Below, piece by piece: positions 1 through 9,538 of a DNA stretch of 64,000 nucleotides (position 1 is the first letter of the stretch; every line of letters begins with the position of its first letter). A program made the translations under genes and the position numbers. This DNA comes from Nitrobacter sp035546855 (GTDB taxonomy: Bacteria; Pseudomonadota; Alphaproteobacteria; Rhizobiales; Xanthobacteraceae). Below the pieces are notes generated by a model. The model ran no database searches, had not been told where the DNA came from, and saw only the letters and a list, made by a program, of their open reading frames with translations. The stretch covers positions 1-64,000 of the forward strand of contig DASZVY010000057.1 in the NCBI GenBank assembly GCA_035546855.1. The letters run 5' to 3'.

Positions 1-1899
1 GACGACGCGATCGTGGTGGTGGAGAATATCCACCGCCATATCGAGGACGGGCTGACGCCGTTCCGGGCAGCCCTCATGGGGGCCCGCGAGATCACCGGCC
101 CGGTCATCGCCATGACCATCACGCTGGCGGCGGTCTACGCGCCGATCGGCTTCACCTCGGGCCTCACCGGCGCGCTGTTCCGCGAATTCGCCTTCACGCT
201 GGCGGGCTCGGTGATCGTGTCGGGCGTCATCGCGCTGACGTTGTCGCCGATGATGTGCTCGGTCTTCCTCAAGGGCGGCGATCACGGCCGCTTCGCGAAG
301 GTGGTCGACCGGGTGTTCGGTTCGGTGACGCGCGGCTACGGGCGGATGCTCGACCGCTCGCTCGACTACCGCCCGATCACGGCGCTGTTCGCGGTGACGA
401 TCCTCGGCCTCGTCGGCTTCCTCTACATGCATACGTCGGCGGAACTGGCGCCCGAGGAGGATCAGGGCATCGTGTTCGCGGTGACCAAGGCGCCGAAATA
501 CGCCAACATCGACTACTCCGACTATTACGGCGAGAAGCTCGACAAGGCTTTTGCCAAGTTTCCCGAAACGGATCTGCGTTTCGTTCTCAACGGCATCAAC
601 GGTCCGCAGGGCGGCATCGCGGGCATGCTGTTGAAGCCATGGGACGAGCGCAAGCGCTCCTCGATCCAGCTCAAGCCGCTGGTTCAGGCTGAGCTGAGCA
701 AAATCGAGGGCATTCAGGCATTCGCCTTCAATCTTCCGCCGCTGCCCGGCGGCCCCGGTGGTTTGCCAGTTCAGATGGTCATCAGTTCGACCAGCGACTT
801 CCGGCAGGTCTACGAGCAGATGAACAAGCTGAAGGAAGCCGCGCGCAAGAGCGGGCTGTTCATCGTCTCGGACAGCGACCTCGACTTCAATCAGCCGGTG
901 GTGCGGGTGAAGATCGACCGAACCAAGGCGAGCGACCTCGGCATCAACATGCAGCAGGTCGGCAATACCCTCGCGGTGCTTCTGGGCGGCAACTACATCA
1001 ACCGCTTCAATCTGCAGGGGCGTTCCTATCAGGTGATCCCGCAGGTGCCGCGCAGCATCCGCATCTCGCCGGAATCGCTTGGCGGCTATTACGTGTCGAC
1101 CGCGACCGGTCAGCTCGTGCCGCTGTCAACCATCGTCTCGATCCAGACGGGGACCGATCCGAACGCGCTGACGCACTTCAACCAGTTGAACTCCGCTACG
1201 TTCCAGGCGGTGCCGATGCCCGGCGTCACGGTGGGACAGGCGGTCGACTTCCTCGAAAGCCAGGCCAAGAAACTGCCGACCGGCTTCAGCCACGACTACC
1301 TCGCGGATTCCCGCCAGTACGTCCAGGAGGGAAACCAGCTCGCGGTCACGTTCGGCTTCGCGTTGATCATCATCTTCCTGGTGCTCGCGGCGCAGTTCGA
1401 GAGTTTGCGCGATCCGCTGGTCATCATGGTCAGCGTGCCGATGGCGATCGTCGGTGCGTTGATCCCGCTGTTCTTCGGGGCGGCGACCATGAACATCTAC
1501 ACCCAGGTCGGATTGCTGACGCTGGTCGGTCTCATCAGCAAGCACGGCATTCTGATGGTGGAGTTCGCCAACGAACTGCAGCTCAACGAACGCCTCGACA
1601 AGCGGTCGGCGATCGAGATGGCGGCTCGCGTGCGGTTGCGGCCGATCCTGATGACGACCGCGGCGATGGTCACCGGCCTGTTGCCGCTGCTCACGGCGTC
1701 CGGCGCCGGCGCGGCGAGCCGCTTTTCGATCGGGCTCGTGGTGGTTGCCGGCATGATGATCGGCACGCTGTTCACGTTGTTCGTGCTGCCGGCCGTCTAT
1801 GTGGCGATTGCGACCGACCATCAGGCGGCCGCCGAGTCCAAGCGTAACCAGGAGATCGCGGATTTTGATGCGGGCTCGGGCGCGTTGCGCCCGACCTGA
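1..1899 (+). CDS. RND multidrug efflux permease, C-terminal part (AcrB/MexB type)
   Basis: Inner-membrane H+/drug antiporter subunit of a tripartite efflux pump. The reading frame is open from the first base, so the gene starts before the window; 632 residues are visible. The first two codons encode the Asp pair of the TM4 motif DDAIVVVEN, equivalent to AcrB D407/D408 of the proton relay. The TM10 lysine is also present (LISKHGILMVEFAN, AcrB K940). The length after the Asp pair matches an AcrB-size protein, so the carboxyl end is intact. The tail is hydrophilic. The adaptor gene is presumably upstream and unseen. The drug spectrum cannot be predicted. Confidence 0.95.
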   Translation, partial: DDAIVVVENIHRHIEDGLTPFRAALMGAREITGPVIAMTITLAAVYAPIGFTSGLTGALFREFAFTLAGSVIVSGVIALTLSPMMCSVFLKGGDHGRFAKVVDRVFGSVTRGYGRMLDRSLDYRPITALFAVTILGLVGFLYMHTSAELAPEEDQGIVFAVTKAPKYANIDYSDYYGEKLDKAFAKFPETDLRFVLNGINGPQGGIAGMLLKPWDERKRSSIQLKPLVQAELSKIEGIQAFAFNLPPLPGGPGGLPVQMVISSTSDFRQVYEQMNKLKEAARKSGLFIVSDSDLDFNQPVVRVKIDRTKASDLGINMQQVGNTLAVLLGGNYINRFNLQGRSYQVIPQVPRSIRISPESLGGYYVSTATGQLVPLSTIVSIQTGTDPNALTHFNQLNSATFQAVPMPGVTVGQAVDFLESQAKKLPTGFSHDYLADSRQYVQEGNQLAVTFGFALIIIFLVLAAQFESLRDPLVIMVSVPMAIVGALIPLFFGAATMNIYTQVGLLTLVGLISKHGILMVEFANELQLNERLDKRSAIEMAARVRLRPILMTTAAMVTGLLPLLTASGAGAASRFSIGLVVVAGMMIGTLFTLFVLPAVYVAIATDHQAAAESKRNQEIADFDAGSGALRPT

Positions 1900-1922
1900 T
1901 CGGCATCCTCATACCCATCGCC

Positions 1923-1945
1923 ATGCCCGGCCTCGTGCCGGGCAT
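1923..1945. repeat. Short palindrome (GCCGGGCAT family)
   Basis: ATGCCCGGC and GCCGGGCAT arms around a 5-base loop, between the convergent efflux permease and gamma-glutamyltransferase genes. The core is shared with the longer repeats at 24618-24706, 30511-30545 and 43344-43434. It could form a transcript-end hairpin, but no T-run follows. Confidence 0.6.
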
Positions 1946-1981
1946 TGACGGTTTGGCATCCGGGAAAAACAGGACGTCGCG

Positions 1982-3784
1982 CTATCGCCCGGCCGCGTAG
2001 CCCTGCATCCCGCGCGGGTTAGCGGCGGCGCGGCGGCGGCGGCCGACGCGTGACGCCGCGGTCAGCCGGCCTTCTGACCAGTCCGGGCCAACCTCAACCA
2101 GATGGCCGCGATCTCTCAGGGATTTCACGGTCGTGGCCGGTACGCGGTTCTCGACCACGAGTACGCCCGGCCGCGCGGTGCGCGGCCAGAATGAGATCGG
2201 GAAGTGCTCGGAGTGCCAGGCCGGTGCATCGATCGCCTCCTGCAGGTTCATCCGCGCGTGGACGTGACGCAGGAAGAACTGCGTCGTCCACTGGTCCTGC
2301 TGGTCGCCGCCGGGCGATCCCCAGGCGAGATACGGCTCGCCGTCGCGCAACGCCATGGTGGGACTGAGCGTGGTGCGCGGGCGTTTGCCCGGCGCCAGCG
2401 CGGCCGGATGGCCTTCCTCGAGCCAAAACATCTGCGCGCGGCTGCCAAGGCAGAAGCCGAGGTCCGGAATCACAGGCGACGACTGCAGCCAGCCGCCGGA
2501 CGGCGTGGCCGAGATCATGTTGCCGTCCTTGTCGATGATATCGAAATGCACGGTATCGCCGCGCACCTCGCCGAAGCGGCCGACGGTCGGCTCTCCGGCG
2601 CCCATCGCGCCGACGGCCTCGCGCTGCCCCTCCTGCCGTCGCAGCTTCACGACGCCGCCGAACCCTTCGATCGATCCGGGGACAAAGTCGAGCGATGCCT
2701 TGTCGGAGATCAGCTTGCGGCGTTCGTCATTGTAGGCGTCGGACAGCAGCGTTTCGATCGGAATGTCCGTGAAGTTCGGATCGCCGTAGAATTTTTCGCG
2801 GTCTGCGTAGGCCAGCTTCGCGCATTCGATCTGCAGGTGAATGAAGTCCGGCCCTGTCGGATCGAGGCCATCGAGATCGAACCCCTTCAGCAGCGCGAGT
2901 TGTTGCAGCATCACGGGGCCCTGACTCCAGACGCCGCCCTTGCAGACGGTGTAGCGGCCATAGTCGTAGGTGAGGGGCGCTTCGACGGTCGGCTGCCAGC
3001 GTGCCATGTCGTCGGCGCGCAGCACGCCGCGATGCGGGGAACCGCTGACGTCCATCACCTCCTGCGTCCGGCAGAACGCGTCGATCGCCTCGGCCACGAA
3101 GCCGCGCGACCAGGCCTTGCGCGCGCGCTCGATCTGCGCGATGCGATCGGCGCCTGCGCTCTCGGCTTCTTTCAGAATCCGGGTGTAGGTTTCCGCGAGC
3201 TTGATGTTCGTGAACAGCGTGCCGGGCCGGGGCACTTCGTTGTTCGGCAGATAGACAGCCGCCGATGTGGTCCAGTGCTGGCGGAACAGTTGCTCGACGG
3301 TCGCGATGGTCGCGGCCGCGCGCTCGACCAGCGGATAGCCGTTGCGGGCGTAGGCGATGGCAGGCTCAAGCACGTCGCGGAGCCGCAGTGAACCATAGTC
3401 GCGCAGCAACAGCATCCACGACTCGAACGTGCCCGGCACGCAGGCGGCGAGCAGGCCGGTGCCCGGAACCATCTCGAGACCCTCGCTGCGATAATGTGCG
3501 ATGGTGGCGCCGGCCGGAGCGGGGCCTTGGCCGCAGATCACTTCGGTGCGGCCCCGCTCCACATCATGCACGATGATCGGCACGTCGCCGCCGGGGCCGT
3601 TGAGGTGAGGCTCGACCACCTGCAAGGTGAAAGCCGTGGCCACGCCGGCATCGAAGGCGTTGCCGCCCTTCTCGAGCGTGGCCATGCCGACCGCGGTTGC
3701 GATCCAGTGAGTCGAGGTGACGACGCCGAAGGTGCCCTCGATCTCGGGCCGGGTGGTGAAGGGATCAGGATTGATATTGCTCAT
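1982..3784 (-). CDS. ggt: Gamma-glutamyltransferase family protein
   Basis: Ntn-hydrolase that cleaves gamma-glutamyl bonds (glutathione and related peptides). The protein is 600 residues. The family signature is visible: an N-terminal GGNAFDAGVATAFTLQVVEP region, the nucleophile segment GDTVHFDIID where self-cleavage before Thr is expected, and a C-terminal GGDQQDQW...AIDAPAW block. The end, AANPRGMQGYAAGR, is typical of the family. The ATG at 3784 (MSNINPDPF) is preferred over an upstream start that would run into the ABC gene. No signal peptide is seen, although classical GGTs are periplasmic. The gene lies downstream of a peptide ABC operon on the same strand, suggesting processing of imported gamma-glutamyl peptides. 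The Thr assignment is by alignment from memory. Confidence 0.88.
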   Translation of the reverse strand: MSNINPDPFTTRPEIEGTFGVVTSTHWIATAVGMATLEKGGNAFDAGVATAFTLQVVEPHLNGPGGDVPIIVHDVERGRTEVICGQGPAPAGATIAHYRSEGLEMVPGTGLLAACVPGTFESWMLLLRDYGSLRLRDVLEPAIAYARNGYPLVERAAATIATVEQLFRQHWTTSAAVYLPNNEVPRPGTLFTNIKLAETYTRILKEAESAGADRIAQIERARKAWSRGFVAEAIDAFCRTQEVMDVSGSPHRGVLRADDMARWQPTVEAPLTYDYGRYTVCKGGVWSQGPVMLQQLALLKGFDLDGLDPTGPDFIHLQIECAKLAYADREKFYGDPNFTDIPIETLLSDAYNDERRKLISDKASLDFVPGSIEGFGGVVKLRRQEGQREAVGAMGAGEPTVGRFGEVRGDTVHFDIIDKDGNMISATPSGGWLQSSPVIPDLGFCLGSRAQMFWLEEGHPAALAPGKRPRTTLSPTMALRDGEPYLAWGSPGGDQQDQWTTQFFLRHVHARMNLQEAIDAPAWHSEHFPISFWPRTARPGVLVVENRVPATTVKSLRDRGHLVEVGPDWSEGRLTAASRVGRRRRAAANPRGMQGYAAGR

Positions 3785-3878
3785 CTTTGAACCGGTTCTC
3801 GTGCCGAGAGTTCGAGCGGAAAACAACTTGAGCACAGCGTGGGCGCGATGCCAACTGCCGGGGCGGCTCGTGGTTGCC

Positions 3879-4886
3879 TTATTGTGATGACGCAGGGGGC
3901 GTATCGCGCCGCGCATTGACGGCGTGGCAGGCAACGCCATCGATCAAAAGCGGAATCTCCTGACGGCAACGGTCGAACACGTCGGGACAGCGCGGATGAA
4001 ACGCGCACCCGAATGGCGGGTTGATCGGATTGGGGACCTCGCCCCGGACCGGGATGCGCTGACGTCCCGTCATGGCGAGATCCGGCACCGCGCCGAGCAG
4101 CATGCGCGTGTAGGGCATGCGCGGGTGGCTGAACAGGTCATGGCCGTCAGCGATTTCGACGATGCGGCCGAGATACATCACGCCGATACGCGTCGCCATG
4201 TGGCGAACCACCGCGAGGTTGTGGCTGATGAAGAGATAGGTCAGCCCCAGCTTGTCCTGCAGATCACGCATCAGGTTGAGGATTTGCGCCTGCACGGAGA
4301 CATCGAGCGCGGAGGTGGGCTCGTCGCACACGATGAATTCGGCTTCCGAGGCCAGCGCGCGGGCGATCGCGATGCGTTGGCGCTGGCCGCCAGAGAATTC
4401 GTGCGGATATTTCTGGCCATCATCCGGATGCAGGCCGACCAGTGTCAGCAGCTCGCCGGCCCGGCGCTTGATCTCATGCTCGCCGTGGATCAAATCGAAA
4501 GCGCGGATCGGCTCGGTGACGATGGCGTCGACGCGCAGGCGCGGGTTCAGGCTGGCGTAGGGGTCCTGGAAAATCATCTGGATGCGGCGGCGCAGTGCCT
4601 TGCGCGCCGCGCCCTGTTTGGGATCGGTCATCGACACGCCGTCGATGACCACTTCGCCTGATGTCGGTGGCAACAGTCCGACCACCATTCGGGCGACGGT
4701 GGTTTTTCCAGAGCCGGACTCGCCGACCAGCGCGAAGGTCTCGCCCTTCACGATGTCGAAGCTTACGTCGTCGACGGCCTTGAGAAACTCTTGGTGTCCG
4801 CCCTCGATCAACCGGTTGAGCCAAGGCTTCGAGACGTCGAAGACGCGTCGCAGGTTTCGGACGTCGACAAAGGAGGCGAGGCTCAT
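3879..4886 (-). CDS. Peptide ABC transporter ATP-binding protein (OppF/DppF type)
   Basis: Second ATPase of a dipeptide/oligopeptide importer, 335 residues. Walker A GESGSGKTT, signature FSGGQRQRIAIARAL, Walker B FIVCDEPTSALD, and the cysteine-containing C-terminal oligopeptide-transporter cluster (GCAFHPRCPDVFDRC) are all present. The ATG at 4886 (MSLASFVDV) overlaps the stop of the upstream ATPase as ATGA, which implies translational coupling; the longer in-frame extension is therefore rejected. It is the last transporter gene before ggt, with about 94 bp between them. Substrate is not determined by the ATPase. Confidence 0.93.
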   Translation of the reverse strand: MSLASFVDVRNLRRVFDVSKPWLNRLIEGGHQEFLKAVDDVSFDIVKGETFALVGESGSGKTTVARMVVGLLPPTSGEVVIDGVSMTDPKQGAARKALRRRIQMIFQDPYASLNPRLRVDAIVTEPIRAFDLIHGEHEIKRRAGELLTLVGLHPDDGQKYPHEFSGGQRQRIAIARALASEAEFIVCDEPTSALDVSVQAQILNLMRDLQDKLGLTYLFISHNLAVVRHMATRIGVMYLGRIVEIADGHDLFSHPRMPYTRMLLGAVPDLAMTGRQRIPVRGEVPNPINPPFGCAFHPRCPDVFDRCRQEIPLLIDGVACHAVNARRDTPPASSQ

Positions 4887-5875
4887 GCCGCATGCTCCTC
4901 TGCGTCGGCATCCTTGTCGTAGAGATGGCAGGCCACCTGCTGGTCGCCGTGCCTGATCGGTTCGGGCCGCTCCTGCCGGCAGCGGTCGAACACGAACGCG
5001 CACCGCGGATTGAAGGCGCAGCCCGGCGGGATCGCGGAAAGCCGCGGCATCGCGCCGGGGATTTGCACCAGCCGCTCGGCGTCGTCGGCCAGCGTCGGGA
5101 TGGCGCCCATCAGGCCCTTGGCGTAGGGATGCAGGGGCGAGCGGATCACGGCTTCGACAGGCCCGATCTCTGCGATCCGGCCCGAATACATCACTGCGAC
5201 CCGGTCGCAGGTCTCGGCGATCACGCCCATGTCGTGCGTGACCAGCATGACGGCAGTGCCGTGATCGCGGCCGAGCCGCCTGATCAATGCGATGATCTGG
5301 GCCTGCACCGAGACGTCGAGCGCAGTGGTCGGCTCGTCCGCGATAATGAGCTCGGGCTCGGCGCAGATCGCGAGCGCGATCACCACGCGCTGCCGCATGC
5401 CGCCGGAGAACTCGTGCGGGTAAGCATCGATCCGCTTGTCCGGCGCGGGAATGCCGACCTCGGCCAAAAGGTCGATGGCGCGCTTGCGCGCCGCGGTTTC
5501 GGCGCCGCCAAGATGGGTGCGGATGGTCTCTATCAGTTGGTCTCCGATCCGGTACAGCGGGTTGAGGCTCGTCAACGGGTCCTGGAAGATCATGCCGATG
5601 CGCTTGCCGCGAATCCTGCGCAACGCTTCCGGCGCGAGGTTGTCGATACGCTGCCCGGACAGACGGATTTCTCCGCCGGCGATGCGGCCCGGCGGGTCGA
5701 TCAGGCCGATCACGGCGTTGCCGGTGACGGATTTTCCGGCGCCGGATTCGCCGACCACGCCCAGCACCTCGCCCCTGGCGATGTCAAAGGAGATGCCATC
5801 GATCGCCCGCAGCACGCCGCGGCGCGTCGCAAACTCGACCCGGAGGTTTTGAACGGAGAGGACGGGTTCGGTCAT
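4883..5875 (-). CDS. Peptide ABC transporter ATP-binding protein (OppD/DppD type)
   Basis: First ATPase of the peptide importer, 330 residues. Walker A GESGAGKS, signature FSGGMRQRV, Walker B LIIADEPTTALD and the OppD/F C-terminal cluster GCAFNPRCAFVFDRC are visible. It sits 31 bp after the permease gene and ends in a 4-bp ATGA overlap with the next ATPase. It forms the nucleotide-binding heterodimer with that protein at the inner membrane. Confidence 0.93.
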   Translation of the reverse strand: MTEPVLSVQNLRVEFATRRGVLRAIDGISFDIARGEVLGVVGESGAGKSVTGNAVIGLIDPPGRIAGGEIRLSGQRIDNLAPEALRRIRGKRIGMIFQDPLTSLNPLYRIGDQLIETIRTHLGGAETAARKRAIDLLAEVGIPAPDKRIDAYPHEFSGGMRQRVVIALAICAEPELIIADEPTTALDVSVQAQIIALIRRLGRDHGTAVMLVTHDMGVIAETCDRVAVMYSGRIAEIGPVEAVIRSPLHPYAKGLMGAIPTLADDAERLVQIPGAMPRLSAIPPGCAFNPRCAFVFDRCRQERPEPIRHGDQQVACHLYDKDADAEEHAA

Positions 5876-5906
5876 TCGGTCCGATACAAGAGGGTTACTG
5901 AACAGA

Positions 5907-6857
5907 TCATCGCAGCTTCGGATTGAGGGCGTCGCGCAGCCAGTCGCCGAGCAGATTGATCGACAGGATCAGCCCGGCCAGCGCGAAGCCCGGAAAGGCG
6001 ACGATCCACCATTCGCCCGAAAACAGATAATTGTTGCCGATGCGGATCAGCGTTCCGAGCGACGGCATCGTATCCGGCATGCCCGAGCCCAGAAACGACA
6101 GCGTCGCCTCGGTGATGACGGCGAGCGCCAGATTGATGGTCGCGATCACGAGGATCGGACCCATGGTGTTCGGCAGCACATGGCGCAGCATGATGACCGG
6201 CGCGGGAAGTCCGATCAACTGCGCCGCGGCGACATAGTCCTTGTTCTTCTCGACCATGACCGAACTGCGCACGGTCCGGGCATATTGCACCCAGAAACTC
6301 AGTCCGATGGCGACGACCAGCACGGCGAGCGTCGCGCCGGCATCGAGCTGGTTTCCGAACACGGATTTGACGACGCCGTCGATGAGGAGCGCGATCAGGA
6401 TCGCGGGAAAAGTGAGCTGGACGTCGGCGATCCGCATGATGAGGCCGTCGACGATGCCGCCGAAGTAGCCGGCCATGAGGCCGAGGGCGATGCCGAGCGT
6501 GCTCGCGAACAGCACGCCGAGCACCCCGACGGTGAGGGAAATCCGCAGTCCGTAGAGAATGGCCGACAGTACGTCGCGGCCTTGCTCGTCGGTCCCGAAC
6601 AGGAACGGAGCCTGGCCATCCGCGCTCCAGAGCGGGGGAATACGCGAGTTCATCAGTTGCAACTGCGCCGGGTCGAATGGGTTCTGAACCGCCAGCAACG
6701 GCGCGAAAATCGCCGCCAGGAAGAACAATACGGCGACAGCCGCGGCCGCCATGGTCAGCTTCGAGCGGCGAAACGAATAGAACAGGTCGCTCTGCACGAA
6801 GCGTTTGACCAGTCCGGCCGGCTGCGCGGTGATGTCCGGGGCGAGAGCATCTGACAT
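5907..6857 (-). CDS. Peptide ABC transporter permease (DppC type)
   Basis: Inner-membrane permease of 316 residues with an N-terminal DppC/OppC-type membrane segment (residues about 30-55) followed by a BPD_transp_1 domain. The EAA-loop region, which docks the ATPase, reads DYVAAAQLIGLPAPVIMLRHVLPN. The start MSDALAPDI at 6857 is chosen because the longer frame upstream is the shadow of the DppB-type gene; only about 8 bp separate the two genes. It pairs with that permease. Confidence 0.92.
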   Translation of the reverse strand: MSDALAPDITAQPAGLVKRFVQSDLFYSFRRSKLTMAAAAVAVLFFLAAIFAPLLAVQNPFDPAQLQLMNSRIPPLWSADGQAPFLFGTDEQGRDVLSAILYGLRISLTVGVLGVLFASTLGIALGLMAGYFGGIVDGLIMRIADVQLTFPAILIALLIDGVVKSVFGNQLDAGATLAVLVVAIGLSFWVQYARTVRSSVMVEKNKDYVAAAQLIGLPAPVIMLRHVLPNTMGPILVIATINLALAVITEATLSFLGSGMPDTMPSLGTLIRIGNNYLFSGEWWIVAFPGFALAGLILSINLLGDWLRDALNPKLR

Positions 6858-6865
6858 GACGGCCC

Positions 6866-7846
6866 TCAGTTTGCACGGCTGACGGTCGAGCGCAGGCGCG
6901 GATCGACCACGGTGTAGAGAATATCGACCACGAGGTTGATGGTCACGAAGATCACCGAGACCACCAAAAGGTATGCAGCCATGATCGGAATATCGACATT
7001 CTGGATCGCCTGCACGAACAACAGCCCCATCCCGGGCCACTGAAACACGGTTTCGGTGATGATGGCGAATGCAATCACCGAGCCAAACTGCAGGCCGGCG
7101 ACGGTAATGACGGGCACCAGCGTGTTCTTGAGTGCGTGGCCGAAGTGAATGGCGCGGGTGGTCAAGCCGCGAGCCCGCGCAAAGCGGATGTAGTCGGTCC
7201 TGAGCACCTCGAGCATTTCGGCGCGCACCAGCCGCATGATCAGCGTCATCTGGAACAGGCCCAGCGTGATCGCCGGCATGATCAAAGCCTTGAGGCCTGA
7301 GACGGTGAGCAGTCCCGTGGTCCACCAGCCGATCCGCACCACGTCGCCGCGGCCATATGACGGCAGCCAGCCGAGGATCACCGCGAACAGGTAAATCAGC
7401 AGAATGCCGATCAGGAAGGTCGGCAGCGAAATTCCGATCAGCGAGATCGCCTGAAACAGCTTTGCGAGAATGGAATCCCGCCGCAGTGCCGAATAGACGC
7501 CCATCAGGATGCCGAACACCAACGCGAAGATCGTCGCACAGGTGGCAAGCTCGAGCGTCGCCGGCATGCGCTCCTTCAGCAGGGCCGATACCGGCTGGCG
7601 GAACTGGTACGACACGCCGAATTTGAATTGCGCGGCGTTGGCGAAATAGCGGCCGAACTGCACCAGGATCGGATCATCGAGGCCGAGCGACTTGCGGACC
7701 TGCGCGCGCTCGGCCGCCGGCGTATCGATCGAGACGATCTGGCTGACGGGATCGCCGGCGAAGCGGAACATGGAAAACGCGATGACGCCGACCGCGAGCA
7801 TGACCCCGATTGCCTGAAGAACACGGCGAAGTGCGAACGCGATCAT
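6866..7846 (-). CDS. Peptide ABC transporter permease (DppB type)
   Basis: Integral-membrane permease of 326 residues. It has an N-terminal transmembrane helix (ALRRVLQAIGVMLAVGVIAF), a periplasmic stretch with the DppB-type GDPVSQIV segment, then the transporter domain with EAA-type loop YIRFARARGLTTRAIHFGHAL. It follows the binding-protein gene after a gap of about 96 bp that holds a hairpin, and is close-packed with the DppC-type permease. Family assignment is secure; the transported peptide is unknown. Confidence 0.92.
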   Translation of the reverse strand: MIAFALRRVLQAIGVMLAVGVIAFSMFRFAGDPVSQIVSIDTPAAERAQVRKSLGLDDPILVQFGRYFANAAQFKFGVSYQFRQPVSALLKERMPATLELATCATIFALVFGILMGVYSALRRDSILAKLFQAISLIGISLPTFLIGILLIYLFAVILGWLPSYGRGDVVRIGWWTTGLLTVSGLKALIMPAITLGLFQMTLIMRLVRAEMLEVLRTDYIRFARARGLTTRAIHFGHALKNTLVPVITVAGLQFGSVIAFAIITETVFQWPGMGLLFVQAIQNVDIPIMAAYLLVVSVIFVTINLVVDILYTVVDPRLRSTVSRAN

Positions 7847-7893
7847 GAAGTCCCTTCACCCCGGCAAGCGGAATACACGACGGCCTGAAATGA

Positions 7894-7928
7894 AAAGCCC
7901 CGGACACCATGACGGTTGCCGGGACTTT
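7894..7928 (-). terminator. Intercistronic hairpin between binding protein and permease genes
   Basis: Ten-base arms AAAGCCCCGG and CCGGGACTTT (one mismatch) around a 15-base loop, between the abundant periplasmic binding-protein gene and the permeases on the - strand. There is no long U-run. It may act as partial attenuation or a 3'-end stabiliser that keeps binding-protein mRNA in excess, as known in other ABC operons. The role is inferred. Confidence 0.5.
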
Positions 7929-7942
7929 CAATGAGACGCGTG

Positions 7943-9538
7943 CTATTCCTTTTTGGTGGCCCAGTAGAGCAGGACCTGATTGTCCGCGCGCTGCGTGAGC
8001 TTCACCTTGTTCGAGACGCCCCAGGCCAGGGCCTGCTGGTGCAGCGGAATATAGCCGTAGTCCTTCTGCACGATTTCAAACGCCTGCTTGATCAACTGAT
8101 CCCGCTTGTCGGTATTGGTCTCCTGCAGGATCTGGTCGGTGAGGGCATCGACCTTCTTGTTGCAGTAGCCGCCGAGGTTGGCCTCCCCGCGGGAGCTGTT
8201 CGGATTGTCGCGGCAACCGATGATGTCGTGCAGCACGTTGTGCGAGTCGAGCGTGCCGGGCGTCCAGCCCAGAAGATAGAACGACGTCTTGTAGCCTCCC
8301 GGCTTCAGCACCTTGGCGAAATACTGCGCCTTGGGCTGGGCCATCAGGTCCACCTTGACGCCGATCCGCGCCAGCATGCCGACTACGGCTTGACAGATCG
8401 CCGCGTCGTTGACGTAGCGGTCATTCGGGCAATCCATGCCGACCTCGAACCCGTTGGGATAGCCGGCCGCGGTAAGCAGCTTCTTCGCTTCGACCGGATC
8501 GAACTTCGGCCGCGTGAAATCCTTCGACAGCTTGAAGAGCTGCGGCGCGATCATCAGCGCCGACGGCGTCGACAGGCCGCGCATGACGCGGGTTTTGATC
8601 AGGTTGATGTCGATCGCCTTGAAGAAGGCTTCGCGCACCCGTTCGTCCTTGAACGGATTCTTGCCCTTGACGTTCGAATACAGCAATTCGTCGCGGGTCT
8701 GATCCATTCCCAGGAAGATGGTGCGCAGCTCCGGGCCCGTCAGCACCTTGGCATTGGAGCTCGCGTTGACGCGGGCGATGTCCTGGATCGGAACCGGCTC
8801 GATCACATCGACCTCGCCCGACAGAAGCGCCGCGACGCGGGTGGCGTCGGAATGGATCGGCGTGAAAATGATCTCCTTGAGATTGTGTTCCGGTTTGCGC
8901 CACCAGTTCGGATTGGCCTTGAAGACGGTTTTCACGCCGGGCTGATGACTCTCGACGGAAAAAGCGCCGGTGCCGTTGGCGTGCAGCGAGGCGTAACTCG
9001 GCGTGGTCGCGGCGGCCGGCGTCGGTTCGACCGAATTGTTCGCCTCGGCCCACTTCTTGTCCATGATGTACCAGGTATCCCATTGCGAATTCAGGATGGG
9101 ATTTGGCGAGCTCAGGATGAAATCGACCGTATAGTCGTCGACCTTCACGACCTTGGCGTCCTTCGGAACGCGGGTCTGCAGGTTCGAGCCCTTGGCGCGG
9201 ACGCGCTCGGCCGAGAACACCACGTCGTCGGCGGTGAACGGGTCGCCGTTCTGGAATTTGACGTTCTTGCGCAGGTGGAAGCGCCACCGCGTCGGCTCGG
9301 GCGTTTCCCAGCTCGTCGCGAGTCCCGGGATGATCTTCAGATCCTTGTCTCGTGCGACGAGGCCTTCATAGACTTGTCCGAGATGCGCGAGCGTGGTGGT
9401 TTCGTTGAGCGTGTAGGGATCGAGCGACTTGAGATCGCCCTGGTTCGCGTAGCGCAGGGTTTGTGCGGAGGCCGGCATCGCCATGAACGCGACAAGTAAG
9501 GCGGCGGCGAATGCAAACAAGGTCAAACGGATACGCAT
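7943..9538 (-). CDS. Peptide ABC transporter substrate-binding protein (SBP_bac_5)
   Basis: Periplasmic solute-binding protein of 531 residues that delivers peptides or similar solutes to the permeases. A signal peptide is clear: MRIRL, a hydrophobic core, then cleavage after PASAQ at about residue 26. Mature sequence starts TLRYANQGDLKSLDPYTLNE, typical of family 5, and the domain continues to the end (PLHQQALAWGVSNKVKL). First gene of the - strand operon SBP-permease-permease-ATPase-ATPase-ggt. The downstream gamma-glutamyltransferase hints at gamma-glutamyl peptides or glutathione as substrate, but this is context only. Confidence 0.93.
   Translation of the reverse strand: MRIRLTLFAFAAALLVAFMAMPASAQTLRYANQGDLKSLDPYTLNETTTLAHLGQVYEGLVARDKDLKIIPGLATSWETPEPTRWRFHLRKNVKFQNGDPFTADDVVFSAERVRAKGSNLQTRVPKDAKVVKVDDYTVDFILSSPNPILNSQWDTWYIMDKKWAEANNSVEPTPAAATTPSYASLHANGTGAFSVESHQPGVKTVFKANPNWWRKPEHNLKEIIFTPIHSDATRVAALLSGEVDVIEPVPIQDIARVNASSNAKVLTGPELRTIFLGMDQTRDELLYSNVKGKNPFKDERVREAFFKAIDINLIKTRVMRGLSTPSALMIAPQLFKLSKDFTRPKFDPVEAKKLLTAAGYPNGFEVGMDCPNDRYVNDAAICQAVVGMLARIGVKVDLMAQPKAQYFAKVLKPGGYKTSFYLLGWTPGTLDSHNVLHDIIGCRDNPNSSRGEANLGGYCNKKVDALTDQILQETNTDKRDQLIKQAFEIVQKDYGYIPLHQQALAWGVSNKVKLTQRADNQVLLYWATKKE

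Noticed and set aside
3785..3940. N-terminal extension of gamma-glutamyltransferase
   Set aside because: The added 52 residues are basic and low-quality and would overlap the ABC ATPase gene; MSNINPDPF at 3784 fits the family.
7916..9499. A 527-codon open frame on the + strand opposite the peptide-binding protein gene
   Set aside because: Arg/His/Asp-rich shadow of the coding strand in a GC-rich genome; no family match, and the - strand protein has a signal peptide and conserved domain.
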